64,000 bases of DNA from Rostrohypoxylon terebratum (lineage: Eukaryota > Ascomycota > Sordariomycetes > Xylariales > Hypoxylaceae). Positions 37,801 through 49,671 of this stretch are shown here, piece by piece. The translations under genes and the position numbers were made by a program. Below the pieces are notes generated by a model. That model did no database searches and was not told where the DNA came from. It was given only the letters and a program-made list of their open reading frames with translations. Location of the stretch: the NCBI GenBank assembly GCA_022497145.1, contig MU385906.1:62001-126000 (forward strand). Reading direction: 5' to 3'. Each line of letters starts with the position of its first letter. Position 1 is the stretch's first letter.

Positions 37801-37913
37801 GATGGGCAACATGAGAGAAAAGGTAAGTTAGAGGAGCCTCTGATCATAACCTAGCTTCAACCCTAGTTTCCAACTTCATGCTCATCTTTCGTCATTTGCA
37901 GGTTGTGCAGTAA
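34885..37913 (+). CDS. SEC24: COPII coat subunit Sec24
   Basis: Three exons (34885-35529, 35606-37822, 37902-37913) give 957 residues. Sec24 is the cargo-selecting subunit of the COPII coat that buds vesicles from ER exit sites, in complex with Sec23. Residues 1-200 are the usual Pro/Gln/Gly-rich disordered N-terminus. A zinc finger (Cys280-x2-Cys283, Cys302-x2-Cys305, in ARCRRCRTYINPY ... WRCNMC) is followed by the trunk (YLFLFDVSYAAV; the trunk/vWA-like region), beta-sandwich, helical domain and a gelsolin-like repeat near residues 840-930 (FLWVGRDAVPQLL). The last exon encodes only Val-Val-Gln-stop. The first ATG lies in good context at 34885. The length is typical of canonical Sec24 rather than Lst1/Sfb3. 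Confidence 0.96.
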
Positions 37914-38058
37914 GAGGGGAGTGAAGAGGCCGGAGCGATTACTTGTATAGAGGGATAGATATTTGCTACCGCTATCAGAACTCAAGTCAATCCAAAAACA
38001 GAACAAGGAAATGTCAAAGTCAAATATGATGAGCGAATTTTATGTATCGACTTGACAC

Positions 38059-38093
38059 TGAGACTTGAGACTTGAGACTTGAGACTTGAGACG
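38059..38093. repeat. 7-bp tandem repeat (GAGACTT)
   Basis: Four perfect GAGACTT units, then a degenerate one, near the 3' end of SEC24. Confidence 0.85.
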
Positions 38094-39016
38094 CGAGATG
38101 TGAGATTTGGAATGAAAACAGAAATACTTAAGTACTGAAAACACTGAGATGTGTCATGTTATACACGACGAAGCAGCTAGTTAGCGTTGATCTGAGTAGT
38201 GTAGATGATATGTAGTGTGCTGCCGATAGGAAGGTAGGCGGTGTGCAGGCTTGCAGGAAGTCATTTAATAATAGGTCAACCGTGACGACTGAGGTTATTA
38301 TTGGGCTCACTTGCATGGTTGTACTTCGTATCTGGTCTCCATTTGCGTGTAAGAGCAAACGGGTTCGATATTGAGCTTGTTGCATGCGCTCTACTACTTC
38401 AGTAGGTGATTTGATATGGATGTTTGAGAAAGACACGAGAAAAACGTTGTCAAGGATCTTAACTGGGAAGACTTATACGGGATTCTCATCGTCCTCATCC
38501 TGACCTCATTCTTCCTCTTTCTTGACCCTTACCGTCGTCGTATTCTTCATAATCCTCTTCATCCTCTTGTTCTAACAACCTTTTACAAGTTTACAGAGCT
38601 TTGAAAAGTGTACTCCAAACAGCTTATTACTAAGTAAGCAGTTACAGGCTCAGATATGCTCATTTGCCGATCGTACATATTATACGATAGGCGCCAGTAG
38701 CAACCAATCGAGTCTCTTCATCTATGTGGCATGTTCTTTTCATCGGCCAAGGACATCCGGTCTCACGAAAGAGAATACAAGGTGTCTTTACTGTGATTCT
38801 GGTCTTCATAACGACCCAGTAGTTTGATTTTCTCGTTTTCGTCTCGGTAAGGGATTTTATTTATTTCAAAGTAGATACCTTCACACGGCGGCAAGAATTG
38901 AGACACGCAGAAAGTATATGATTCCTTCAGAACTGGCTCAGCCACTCAGATATTTTAGCCCGTCCCGATAATCTGGGTATTGGATGACGTAGCGGGTATA
39001 TATAATCAACCTAGCG

Positions 39017-39041
39017 ACCTAGGACCTAGGACCTAGGTACC
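39017..39041. repeat. CCTAGG-type palindromic microrepeat, copy 5
   Basis: Three CCTAGGA/CCTAGGT units in tandem, far upstream of the MAPK gene. Confidence 0.85.
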
Positions 39042-40760
39042 TTGTAGGCGCTTCGGCATCTTGAGCAAAGCCGAAGCCACTCTACTGTAGTCTGCAGTAC
39101 AGCCCGTTCTACTGTCACGACAGACTCTATTGCTCCTTCGTATCACGGGAAGGATTTTATGGGATATTTGCGTGCTCATATTGATATCGGTATTTGAACG
39201 CATAAGGAACACATAAGTGGTCGAGACTCGAGAGGCAGCCTGTGCCGAGAGCGACTCGAATCCCTGGTCACATCCATATCAACCAGTCATGAAACGAACC
39301 AGGGGAGGGTGCCGGAAGACTTCAAAACACACGCGCCCACCTGCGGTGTGCGGCGCTTAAGCTGGGATATGATTGGACAACCAGACGTATCTCGCAGTCT
39401 ATCAGAAGCACGAGGGTATTCCTTTTTGTATTCTTATATTTTTTTTTCTTGGATACGTTGCTCGGGCGGCTACGAGGAAACGGAGACGAAAATCTTGCGA
39501 TTGATTCGGTCTATGCGAAGAATAGGTAGGTAGACAGATTATTACAAACCAAGTAAGACGGAAAGGAAGCGCCCTTCTGTTGTGATAGGGGTTTCCAGGT
39601 GATTTATAACATCGTACAGTTGAAGTTAGTTAGAGTTTGAGAAGTCAGATCGGTGCCGTTTCATCGGTTCGGTTCGATGTACATAGTACGTGTAGGTAAG
39701 ACCGTAAGCTTCAATCTGAACATTGAACTACCTAAACTGTATGGCTAGATACTTGTATGCAGGTGACAGGAACGGGAACCGTAACAAGAATACATGGGTG
39801 AGTCACCTAATGTAGCGCAAATGAGAAGTTACTCAAGATAAAAAAGGAGACCCCACCAAAAGCACCAAAAGTATCACTTTTGTCGTTTTTGTACCATTCA
39901 ATCTCCATATATGGCTTCCTTCAAGGATGATCCCCTTACCCCTCTGACCCCACTGTCTCTCCTATCAATTCTCCTAGCTCTTACCCCTCCCCTTTCCAAA
40001 ATTCCATCACACTTCACCGTCCCATGTCGAGTCAAACTTAAAACACACAGCCTGGCATCGTTGCCGTAGCCGTGATATGCTTGTTTGTACCTAGTAGTAG
40101 ATTTTGCGAGGCGGCAACTCCCTTCCATATTCTTGCTCATAGCTTGTACTATGTAAAGTCGACTTCACTTGCCTAATTGTATAACAAAACCCACTGGTTT
40201 TAGATCCCACGTGGGTAATTACCCGGAACTTATTGTCCAAAAAGGGATCTTTCTCGAGCAATTTAGGTAACTTAAGTAACTTAGCTCAGTTAGTGAGTTA
40301 GATGGAGAGTTAGAATAACAGAAAGAAGGAGAAAAAAAAGGACCACAGCCACTCAATTGATCTAGTTGATCTTGTGAATTTGCACGACCCTTGTTTCACA
40401 CATTTTAATACGTGACCGTTCCTTTCTAATCTAGGTATTCCCTTAATCCCATCTTTTTTTTTTTACTCTTCGTTCCTGTTCACGTCTCCATCTTCTCGTT
40501 TCTAATATTCCCACTATTCCCACTTGATGTTTTGGGAATCGAAATCATTCTCCATTTCCTACTACTAATATATTTCATATTTTCATATTCTCCATTCTAC
40601 ATTCTCCATCCGCCATCCACCATTCTTTGATCTAGTTAGAAAAACTGCTAGCGACTAGGTAGTCCTCGGTTTGTATCCGGCTACCCGGTGCATGCCTAAA
40701 AAAGGTCTTAAGTAAGTAAAATGTCTTGTCTCGTCGCATTATTTGACTGTTTGAACGGTT

Positions 40761-40803
40761 CCACACAAGCACACAAGCACACAAGCATACAAGCACACAC
40801 AAG
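40761..40803. repeat. CACACAAG-type 8-bp repeat
   Basis: Four to five units of CACACAAG/CATACAAG in the MAPK upstream region. Confidence 0.85.
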
Positions 40804-42522
40804 GGCCACAGGGGGCACTCTCCTACTCGATTCGACTTTACTAAGAGACCTAGTACATAGTAAGAGACTCTTGACCCATACTTAGGGGTCCGAGGGGGTT
40901 TTACCCACTGCCATTGCAACAGAAACGGGGAGCTTTACAGCAGTAGCTGTCTTTTCGTTCCAGCTAGTCGAGCTCTTTGACGTCTACATCCCCCCCTTCC
41001 TTCCCCCATCGCACCCATCGCACATACATACATCCGTCCTTTTCAAATTTCACCTCCACAGCAAAGTCGGTCCTTGTTTCGTCCTATTATTTCACCTTCA
41101 ATCCTAACTGCAACTGTCTAACCGACTCGGCTCAGCTTGTCATATTGTACCTAATTCCTACTTGGGTATATAAAATATATTCCTGAGGTGAACGGATCGG
41201 GTTTCTATTTTCCATTTTCCATGCTTGGTACCTGAGCACTGAGCGCTGAGCACCGAGCACGATCATCCCTCACTAAAATCGCGAATATCTCAAGTCCCTC
41301 GGTACCTCCCATCTCAAGGCGGGGCTTGTCTTAAGCTTGACAACCCAAACTTGTACCTAAATCACGACAACAGACAATTCCCACCAGTTGCGCTGACTAC
41401 TTGCTTAATCTAAAGGTAAGAGTCCTGTTTACTTTCCCCCCCCCCCTTCACCATCGTACGAAATCATCCAAGGTTGCTGCGTTGTTCGGTCTTGATTCTG
41501 TCGTGCGCCATCTGGCTGAGGTTAGAGGTGCCCGCTATTCGTGTTGGCGGTTGGCGCACATCTTCAATACCCTGTCTTCTACCCTCGCCGGGCCGAGAGA
41601 ATCTACGGAGCGTCTGAAGTTTTGTAACACAGCGTTACAGCTACATGCACTCTTTGACCTCACGCCTACTCGAGCTGGGGATCTGGGGATTCGGGGAACT
41701 TGTAGAAGCTGTAGCCCGACCTCGCCTCATTTTTCTAACCTTTCTCAATCTTACGCCAACTTCTTCGTGTCCGGTATCTTGTCCCCTTTACAGCAGCCAC
41801 ATCGGCCGAATTCAGCAGCAACTCCAGCAACTTCAGGCGAGGGCGTCACTGTGTTCTCAGCTCGCACAGACCTGGACTTGGGACTCAAATCACACTACCC
41901 CTTCGGCGTTATACGATCTACACTAGAAAGATCGACTGTCGCTCTCCTGCTCTACTCCAGCATCATTAGTAGTAGTTGTTGTCGTTGTCGTAGTCTTTGT
42001 TCTTGTGCAGGACTCCTGGCTAATATACTAAATTACTGATAGTTTCGGTCAGATACCCGCAACTTGGACGCACTAAGCTGAGTTCGACGAACATAAAGAA
42101 GTAGTGGTCTGAGGCTCTTCAATCTGAAAGAACGGACGTCGCGAAATTCTCAATAAAGCGTGCCCAAATCCTTTTTGCGACGATCTTGTCCACTCTGCCA
42201 GCCTTCAAATCTGACAGGTCGGACTTGATAACTTCGTACTCCGGACAAGTCCGACTTAAAAAATCGATACCCGCGAATAGCTGCCGCCGCATTCGATATT
42301 TTCGTGTTGCACTCCGCTGTGTGGAGCGCGCACGACTTTGATTTCCTTGGCGAGCCGAGATTACCTATATCGCCTCTCTTATTGTTTTAGACGGGACTTT
42401 CTTATACCCGTTCCGGAGACTGTGGGAAAGCTGGAATATCCATATTCTTGGATCTGATTCTGTTACTATTTCTCCTGATCTCAACTCAATCCCCCTCTAA
42501 ATCTCGGTCAATATAACACATC

Positions 42523-43766
42523 ATGTCGCGATCAAACCCCCCGAATCCAACCGGATCCCGAAAGATCTCGTTCAATGTTAGTGAACAGTACGATATCCAA
42601 GATGTTGTCGGAGAAGGTGCCTATGGTGTTGTCTGGTAGGTTTTCGGGTAGCTGCGAGCCTCGCTTCAAGTCGTGTTGCTAATTGATTATGTCTAGTTCG
42701 GCGATACACAAGCCGTCAGGCCAGAAAGTCGCTATCAAGAAGATTACCCCGTTCGATCATTCTATGTTCTGTCTGAGAACCCTCCGAGAGATGAAGCTTC
42801 TCCGATACTTCAACCATGAGAACATCATCTCGATCCTCGACATCCAGAAGCCCCGTAATTACGAGACATTTAACGAGGTGTATCTGATTCAGGTATGAGA
42901 AAATATTGGGTTCCATGGATTGGGCCAATTGTTAATACTTTTATTTTGCAGGAGCTCATGGAGACGGATATGCACAGAGTCATTCGCACCCAGGACCTAT
43001 CCGATGATCACTGCCAATACTTCATTTACCAGACCCTGCGAGCTCTGAAGGCGATGCACTCCGCGAATGTGCTCCATCGAGATCTTAAGCCCAGCAATCT
43101 TCTCTTGAACGCAAATTGCGATCTGAAAGTGTGTGACTTTGGTCTTGCACGATCCGCCGCGTCCCAGGAAGATAACTCAGGATTCATGACCGAATATGTT
43201 GCCACTCGTTGGTACCGTGCCCCCGAGATTATGTTGACATTTAAGGAATACACAAAGGCAATTGACGTCTGGTCCGTGGGCTGCATTCTGGCCGAGATGT
43301 TAAGCGGCAAGCCGCTGTTCCCTGGAAAGGACTGTGAGTGGTTTGATTCGGCATCCCGTGTTATAGTTTTGCTGCTAACAATGGTATAGACCACCATCAG
43401 TTAACCCTGATCTTGGACGTCTTGGGAACACCGACTATGGAGGATTACTATGGAATCAAGTCTCGTCGAGCCCGCGAGTACATCCGCTCCCTGCCCTTCA
43501 AGAAGAAGGTTCCCTTCCGAACTCTTTTCCCTAAGACCTCCGATCTCGCCCTCGACCTGCTGGAGAAACTTCTGGCCTTCAACCCCGTGAAGCGTATTAC
43601 TGTGGAGGAAGCTTTGAAACACCCTTATCTTGAACCTTACCACGACCCCGAGGATGAGCCCACAGCTCCTCCTATTCCCGAAGAGTTCTTCGATTTCGAC
43701 AAGCATAAGGATAACCTTAGCAAAGAACAACTGAAGCAGCTCATCTATCAGGAGATCATGCGGTAG
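42523..43766 (+). CDS. Fus3/Kss1-type mitogen-activated protein kinase (Pmk1/Fmk1 orthologue)
   Basis: Four exons (42523-42635, 42697-42892, 42952-43333, 43390-43766) give 355 residues, the exact usual length. It is the terminal kinase of the pheromone/invasive-growth cascade; in plant-infecting Sordariomycetes the orthologue controls appressorium formation, invasive growth and mating (family knowledge). Visible motifs: Gly loop GEGAYGVV at residues 30-37, Lys52 in VAIKK, HRDLKPSN at 145-152, DFG at 165-167, activation loop Thr183-Glu-Tyr185 (TEY) and RWYRAPE. The C-terminus ends QLIYQEIMR. I recognise near-identity to Fmk1-type MAPKs over most of its length. All introns are 53-61 bp GT-AG, and three sit in phases 1-2. 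The leader upstream is unusually long. Confidence 0.98.
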
Positions 43767-44527
43767 AACCGAGGGTTTTCTCAGAAACCGGGAATCTGGG
43801 CCAACGTTACGCACATCTTCGAGTCCATTACGCACCGGGCCGGCCTCTCGGGATCGGCGACGAGCCACAATAGTCTCAAAGCACGACGTTAGCGAGGCGA
43901 AGGGTGGAACCTAGGATTGGTATACTATGTAGTGCGAGGCAAAATGGCCTCGGACATCCTCGATCAAGCAGTACGGAGAAAGCATGAGATCAGCCCTCGG
44001 AGAGTTCGTACGAAGAGGCGATTTAGTATGTTGGGGGGAGCAGAATCTTGAGGAGACGGGAGATCTTGACGAGCCCCAACCTACGTGTCTGCGCATAGGA
44101 TCTGGCATTAACGGCATGACATGATTTGACTTTACTCTGGAGAGCTTGGACGGATATGGATATTTATATATCTTGTCTTCCCTCCCCAGCTTTTTTCTTT
44201 TTGTTCTCTACGCTTGCTGGTAGTAAACACGAAATTTTCTCCTGCCTTTGGTTTGATACCTTTGCGTCCTGTGACTTGATTTAAGCGAATACGCATATAT
44301 TTCATTATAGTTTGGATTGGAGGTTGGAGATTTGATAAGTATGTTCTTCCATCTCATCAATGCATATCAACTTAAAATAAACGTCGTCGCAATGGCTCTT
44401 CATCCTATTTCTCATCCCGTACGTAATTGTATTCATCCCATCCATCCCAAAACCTCACTAGTTCTAATACCACGGCCGGATTTAGAGCAGAGCGTTGCTT
44501 AAGGCAAAGAGCTTCATTCATGAAATA

Positions 44528-44554
44528 CCTACCTAGGTCCTAGGACCTAGGTAG
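44528..44554. repeat. CCTAGG-type palindromic microrepeat, copy 6
   Basis: A near-perfect palindrome around GGTCCTAGGACC, extended to CTACCTAGG on the left and CCTAGGTAG on the right, so this is the most symmetrical copy. Confidence 0.88.
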
Positions 44555-44802
44555 TTGGCTCATCAGAACTGAGTTATGATAATAGACCAGCTTTGTGGGT
44601 ATATATCCCCCCCCCTCGCTTCTCCAACTGAGAAGGTGTGGAGTGATGTATGTATGTAGGTAGCTATGAATACTAGTAAGTGATAAGTCCACCACCCTAT
44701 TTGAAACCATGTCTTCTAGCGCCTCATGCGCCAGTTCAAAGAAGCTGAGATATGATATGATATGATATATATGGTCAACCCCCAAATATCTCCTATCCAC
44801 CT

Positions 44803-44822
44803 AAAAAAAAAAAAAAAAAAAA
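44803..44822. repeat. 20-bp poly-A tract
   Basis: Uninterrupted A20 between convergent genes. No target-site duplication or SINE-like body is visible next to it. Confidence 0.9.
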
Positions 44823-45094
44823 GGCCAGCAAAAGTACTGCCTTGTGCAGGCCATTCTCACGCCGCGCAAGCAGTTGGTTGGGTTGAAACGAACTGCTACG
44901 AGATCTCATCCACACGTCATCGTATTAGTCAAATACTTCGTCTGACTTGTCAAGTCCAGGCAAATCGACTTGACGAAAACGCCGTGATATCCATATAGAC
45001 ATGTGCTATCCGTTTTTACACGCCGTCAATTAGGACAGTCAACCCGGTCACGAACCTAACCAAAATTGATCCAAGAGAATCAGAGTGTCGACTC

Positions 45095-46291
45095 CTACCC
45101 GCTCCCTACGACCCATAGCTCAACCCCCATCACATCGAACTTCTCCCCTTCGTCGCTAAGCGGCTGGTTTGAGAAGGTGTCGCACGGCGCGCTGTGGCCC
45201 CTGCTCAGCCCGTCGTTCAACCACAACCCGAAGGTGCCCCCGCCGCCCCCACCGACGGACAAAAACTTGGTCTCGCAGAAGATGCAATAATCGTTGGCGC
45301 CCGTGTACGCGAAGTTCTGGAAGCGGATGCTTTGAGCTGGAGGTTGTGGTGGGGCCAATTTGTTGGTACTGGGATCGGTCGGACCTGGGGAGAGGGTCTT
45401 CTGTTGCTGGCTTGCGGATTGGGCATCGTTGGAGGGAAAGGAGGAAGAGGTGGGCGATGCTATCGTCGTGGTTCGGAAGTTTATGTTGGTGGTGTCGGCA
45501 GAAGGAGGAGGCGGAAGAGGAGCGTGAAGACTAGCTCGCCAGAGGAAGCATTCCCCTGTGCCATAGTACGAAGACGCTGGGTGTGGTGCTTCTGTCAGGT
45601 ATGCGCCGAAGGTCTATGATGTACATAGTCAGTAACTCGGTCTTATACCTAGCTTCCTAGTGTCCTCCGTATGTGTCGATAGATAGCTGAGTAGATAGTA
45701 GATACTCACCCCATCCTTTCCGTCTCTCACTACAAGCACAAACCCCACTCTCCGCCCACGATATTGATCACATAACTTATATAGAGTTGCTAGCGAACTT
45801 CCATCTTGATACAAGCTATACACTAGCTTCCAATCATCTGCGATCTTCAACCGCTCCGGCAGAAAGGTCCGGATCTCTTCCGCTATGCCTCGCGCCAGCA
45901 ATCGTTCGTCTGCTTCGGTGTCGTCTCGGTATCCGCTCAAGTTTAACGGCTCGAGGGAGGGAAGTCCGCGCGGCGAGGCTGAACGTCCTGGTGGCCTGGA
46001 GGGAGGGATGAAGGGACCGTTAATCCCATCACCCGCTATCGAGGCCGGTTCTGAGGTCGCATGATAGAAGGAGCCGTTAGGTGGAGAGCTAGGGGTGTCA
46101 GCCGCAGAGAAGCGACGCCAGAGGCCAAGTACGGCAGACCCGATTAAGCTACCGCCGCCGGTGCTCGAGCCATGCGGTGGAGGGGATCGCGGCTGTGGAT
46201 AAGATTGGGAGAGGCGGCTGACGGGGGTAGAGACGCCGGAGGAGGGCGGCGAAAAGTCTATTAAGTTGTTCTCTTGTTGGGCACCGCTCAT
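45095..46291 (-). CDS. OXR1: TLDc-domain protein, OXR1-like (oxidation resistance)
   Basis: Two exons on the minus strand (46291-45710 and 45613-45095) join in phase 0 to 366 residues. The disordered N-terminus (about residues 1-150) is Pro/Ser-rich. The TLDc domain follows: LPERLKIADDWKLVYSLYQDGSSLATLY, RVGFVLVVRD, then after the intron TFGAYLTEAP and SSYYGTGECFLWR, and finally the GTFGLWLNDGLSRGHSAPCDTF motif and GVELWVVG. TLDc proteins protect against oxidative damage and regulate the V-ATPase in yeast and mammals (family knowledge). A Pro/Ser/Gln-rich insert (about residues 225-280) breaks the domain between strands. ATG 46291 is the first in frame. The name is assigned by domain and length, as in yeast Oxr1 (273 residues) with longer linkers. 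Confidence 0.88.
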
Positions 46292-47391
46292 GGTCGACGG
46301 TAGTTGTATTGAACGGAACGGGGCTAGGTCTCGTGAGGTGGTCGGGGTGGTCGCGCGTGATCGTGGTCGTGTGCGTCGATCTAGCGGTATAGTGATAGAT
46401 AACTGCAGCAAGGTGATATATACTGTTGGCTAGCAGTATCTATGTAGGTCATTACTTGGAGTTGGAGAAGTGGATTTAATTCTAGATCGATCTACCTACC
46501 GCTTGTCTTGGGAGGGTAGGTAAGCTGTAAAGTAAAATCATGAATGTGACGTAGCTTGGCGATGGTCTTGGTGGATGGTCAATGGTTTATCAACTAGGCG
46601 GTTAGTGGGGTTGCAGGGTTAATATCAGGTAATATTAATGAAATAATGAGGGTATCGAGGAATGATTTTGTTTCATGTCGGATGAGGATGAAGAGATAAT
46701 AGTAATGTATAGTAAGTAAATAAAAAAATAAAGATGAGCAGAGAAAAAAGGATAGGAAAAAGAGAAGGCCTGAATACTGAATAGGTACTGCCCATTGCCC
46801 AGGCCCCAGGTGGTCTACTAGGTACCTTCCTCAATTACCCTGGCAGCCCTGGGCACTAAACTTTGGAATTCAATTCGTTGTTACCCACTACAACATAGAG
46901 AGAGAGAGCTTTTCTGTCTCAGATCACCCGCAAGCTTGGTTCTGTTACTACTGTTATAGCTCCTTCCTTACCTACACTCAAATCATGGGCATTTACACTT
47001 TGTTTCCTTTAACTTTACACAAACTTTGGGAAATTCCAAGTTGTTATTGATTTTAATTGTGCGACAATGCGAATGTAAAACGGATACTCCCGGACTTGTG
47101 AGGCTATGTACACCGGATCTATGTGGATACTAGGTACCTAGGTCCTAGGCACTAGGTAGGCCAGCGAAGAGTTAGGCAATACTTCGTACCATCCTACTAG
47201 TTACCTAGGTAGGTATGGATGTTGGAACTTAAGTCTTATGATTAAACTAATACAGTCTCCATTCAATACCTGCACATCCATCAGCTTCATGTGTTGTCGT
47301 TTCATACAGAACTGACATTAATGATTGTAGGACAGACAGACACATGGATGTAAAAACGCATCTCGATACTACAAAATAAGTATGGGATCGA
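46292..47391. other. Intergenic region between OXR1-like and HEM4 genes
   Basis: 1.1 kb, AT-rich near 46600-46760, with a CCTAGG microrepeat at 47131-47160. Nothing else is seen. Confidence 0.6.
47131..47160. repeat. CCTAGG-type palindromic microrepeat, copy 7
   Basis: TAGGTACCTAGGTCCTAGG with further ACTAGGTAGG, downstream of HEM4. Confidence 0.82.
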
Positions 47392-48366
47392 CTATCTCAG
47401 CCCTTTCATGAATTCGGTAATACCGTGCCACACTCCCTCGGGACTCGGCTTCTCAGCGCATACATTCGGCTCGTAGTCGAACGCCCGCTTGAGATAATTC
47501 CGCGTCGTAGGTCCAATCGTAGCGATGTACGTCGCTGGATTTCCTTGGATCCCCTTGGCAACTTTGCCTGTCTCATCGTCTAACATGCCTAATCCCTTCA
47601 GCATGCTATCGCAGCCCGTCGGTGAGAAGACCACAACCCATCTTGATTGGCGGGTCGCCGTCTTTTGCAACACGTCCGCGAAGTCTCTGGGGAACGACTC
47701 CATAACGCCAGTACCGTAAACCACGGTTTCTGTTACCGCGATTCGTTGATTGTCCGGTAGATTCTCGTCCATTAGTGTCTTTGGTATGATGTCTCGCCTC
47801 TGCTCGCCAACTAGGAAGAGCAGCGGAGGTTTAGTCGACCGATATTTATACCATTCGCCATAATGTTCGAGAATGAATTGCGCAAGCGCATCACCGTTTC
47901 CGGTGTGCTCGCCAAAGACCTGGAGTGGCGGGGTCTGCGGAATGGCTTTGAGTGCCCGAGTCGTGGCAGGACCGACGCTATAGATAGGTATATCTTGGAG
48001 GTGAGGCCAGTCTTCATCTCCTGGTTATTCTTACAAGTTAGAGAGATCGGGTTATCCCCGGACATCCGGGGATCTCGAACCTTTGTATTCATCAACTAAC
48101 TTGGAAAATGCCTCTACAGCCCTCTGTGATGTGAATATAAGGCCACCATAAGCGCTATCCGAGTTTTTGTTTATCCGCCTCTCTCGCAGCAACTTCTCGA
48201 ATTGTTGCATCCCGTCATCTTCAAATTTGTGTTGGAGCACAGGGACGAAAGTGGGTTCAAAGCTGAAGCTGTCCCGCGGGGTAGAGAAGATGTCCTCGTA
48301 CGCATCTGTAGGTGTTGATACAGTCTTGAGGAGAAGTACTGGAACCTTTTCTGGACTTGATGCCAT
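47392..48366 (-). CDS. HEM4: Uroporphyrinogen-III synthase (heme biosynthesis)
   Basis: Two exons on the minus strand (48366-48081, 48020-47392) join in frame to 304 residues. The enzyme cyclises and inverts ring D of hydroxymethylbilane to make uroporphyrinogen III, the last common step to heme and siroheme. The N-terminal half has PVLLLKTVSTPTDAY and the conserved GGLIFTSQRAVEAF strand. After the intron, PIYSVGPATTRAL and GNGDALAQFIL are followed by PLLFLVGEQRRDIIP, VVFSPTGCDSML and YIATIGPTTRNYL, all characteristic HemD-fold motifs. The sequence is poorly conserved across the family, but these motifs and the length (yeast Hem4 is 275) agree. A single 60-bp GT-AG intron with a CTAAC branch point splits the first domain. 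Confidence 0.93.
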
Positions 48367-49024
48367 TTTAGCTAGGTGACGCCAATCGAAATTACATCGA
48401 TTGATACTGTTCCCACTCTATCGTGAGAACATCAGTTGGTCATCATGAGTGAGACGATGACTTTTGCAATAATTGGAGCTGTGATGATCGAGGGGCGCCA
48501 AGAGCCCTAAGCTTTATCGATAGAGTTACCGATTTACTGGACAGTGTCACAGTGGATACATCATGCACATGGATTACAGTTGTATTTTTGTGGCCTATTT
48601 TTTTGACGTTTGCTTAGCCTACATGACCTCGGCTTGTATCACTTCAAGATGACTTTATCTTTTCTTGAGAAGAAAAAAACACTACTTACTAGGTAGTAGT
48701 ACCACCACATGAAATGTATCTTGTAAATATCCCGCTGTCTCCTGCGGAGTATACATCTTAAAATTTGTCATCGTATCGCAATTGTGCAGGACGCTCCTGC
48801 TTGTTGTATTGGGTACTTAAATTGTGGCCCTCCTCGGTCCGTGTTTAGCGTGGTGGCGTTACCGGGCGGCGCCGGGGCTCGCTTTCCGCCGCAAATCTGA
48901 CAAATCCGCTTCTTGCTAAATTTTATTCTCCTGCCCAGCACCTTTCGATCTATCGCAAGCTGTCGTTAGCTTTTCGCGTTGATATTTTTTTCTGCAACCA
49001 TTCTCCACCGGGTTTAACGCCAGG
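48367..49024. promoter_or_regulatory. Divergent promoter between HEM4 and ERV1
   Basis: The 658 bp between the two start codons must hold both promoters. The ERV1-side 120 bp are pyrimidine-rich and leader-like. No specific factor-binding site is called. Confidence 0.6.
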
Positions 49025-49671
49025 ATGGCTGGGGACGCGGAAGAACCGCAGCCCAACCAGCTACCCAAAGGTGTTGTATTAGGGAAGGATGGCAAACCGT
49101 GAGTTATCATCCTTGTCCTACGTCGGATTTAGAGGATCGTGTTATGCGGGCGCTCAGTAACTAAGCTTCGAATAGTTGTCGATCATGCACGTCGAAGAGA
49201 GACTTCGCATCATGGGCGCAAATGACAAAATCTTCTCTCAAGTCCGGTGGCGGCACAGCAGCAGGCGCAGCTGCCGGTGTTGGAGTCGGTGTTGGTGCCG
49301 CGGCTACAAGTGCAATACCCGCGACTCCCGACGACTGCCCCGCCGATGTCGAAACGCTAGGTCGGAGTACGTGGACGCTGTTACATTCTATCGCGGCAAC
49401 ATACCCTAAGCAACCTAGCTTCGCTCAACAATCTGACCTCAAGACCTTCATGGGAGTCTTCTCAAGACTATACCCATGCTGGGTATGCGCTGAGGACTTT
49501 CAAACGTATATGCAGAGAGAACAAATACGGGTTGGCAGCCGTGACGAATTCGGGAAATGGCTGTGCGAGGCGCATAACGCGGTCAATGTGAAGTTGGGTA
49601 AAGATAAGTTCGACTGCTCTAAGTGGGAGGAGAGATGGCGGACCGGCTGGAAAGACGGACGTTGTGATTGA
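49025..49671 (+). CDS. ERV1: FAD-linked sulfhydryl oxidase Erv1/ALR (mitochondrial disulfide relay)
   Basis: Two exons (49025-49098, 49176-49671) give 189 residues, as in yeast Erv1 (189). It reoxidises Mia40 in the mitochondrial intermembrane space and passes electrons to cytochrome c or oxygen. Visible residues: the shuttle pair Cys26-x2-Cys29 (CRSC), the FAD-proximal pair Cys126-x2-Cys129 in YPCWVC, the HNAVN FAD-binding motif at 158-162 and the structural pair Cys155/Cys172. TLGRSTWTLLHSIAATYP starts the helical bundle. A Gly/Ala-rich linker (about residues 49-70) separates the shuttle arm from the domain. It lies head-to-head with HEM4. The intron sits directly before the CRSC codons; the first exon gives only a short N-terminal arm. 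Confidence 0.96.

Larger units (their letters stand above)
37914..42522. other. 4.6 kb region upstream of the MAPK gene
   Basis: No ORF with a recognisable domain. It contains an ACTTGAGAC tandem repeat (38059-38093), the longest CCTAGG microrepeat (39017-39041), a CACAAG-type repeat (40761-40803) and C-rich/T-rich tracts. The 640-bp frame at 41401-42039 begins without ATG and has no domain. Its GGTAAGAG at about 41415 looks like a splice donor, so the MAPK leader may contain an intron. A long 5' leader and upstream promoter are the most likely content. Confidence 0.55.
43767..45094. other. Intergenic region between convergent MAPK and OXR1-like genes
   Basis: 1.3 kb with the MAPK 3' end, a CCTAGG palindromic microrepeat (44528-44554) and a 20-bp poly-A run (44803-44822). 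No gene supported. Confidence 0.6.

Noticed and set aside
39180..39270. Possible tRNA-like TTCGA box on the minus strand
   Set aside because: The T-stem does not pair and no acceptor or anticodon arms are found.
41401..42039. 212-codon frame upstream of the MAPK
   Set aside because: No ATG start, low-complexity C/T-rich content, no domain, and it lies in the likely leader.
44803..44822. Poly-A tail of a retroposed element
   Set aside because: No SINE/LINE body, no A/B boxes and no target-site duplication next to it.
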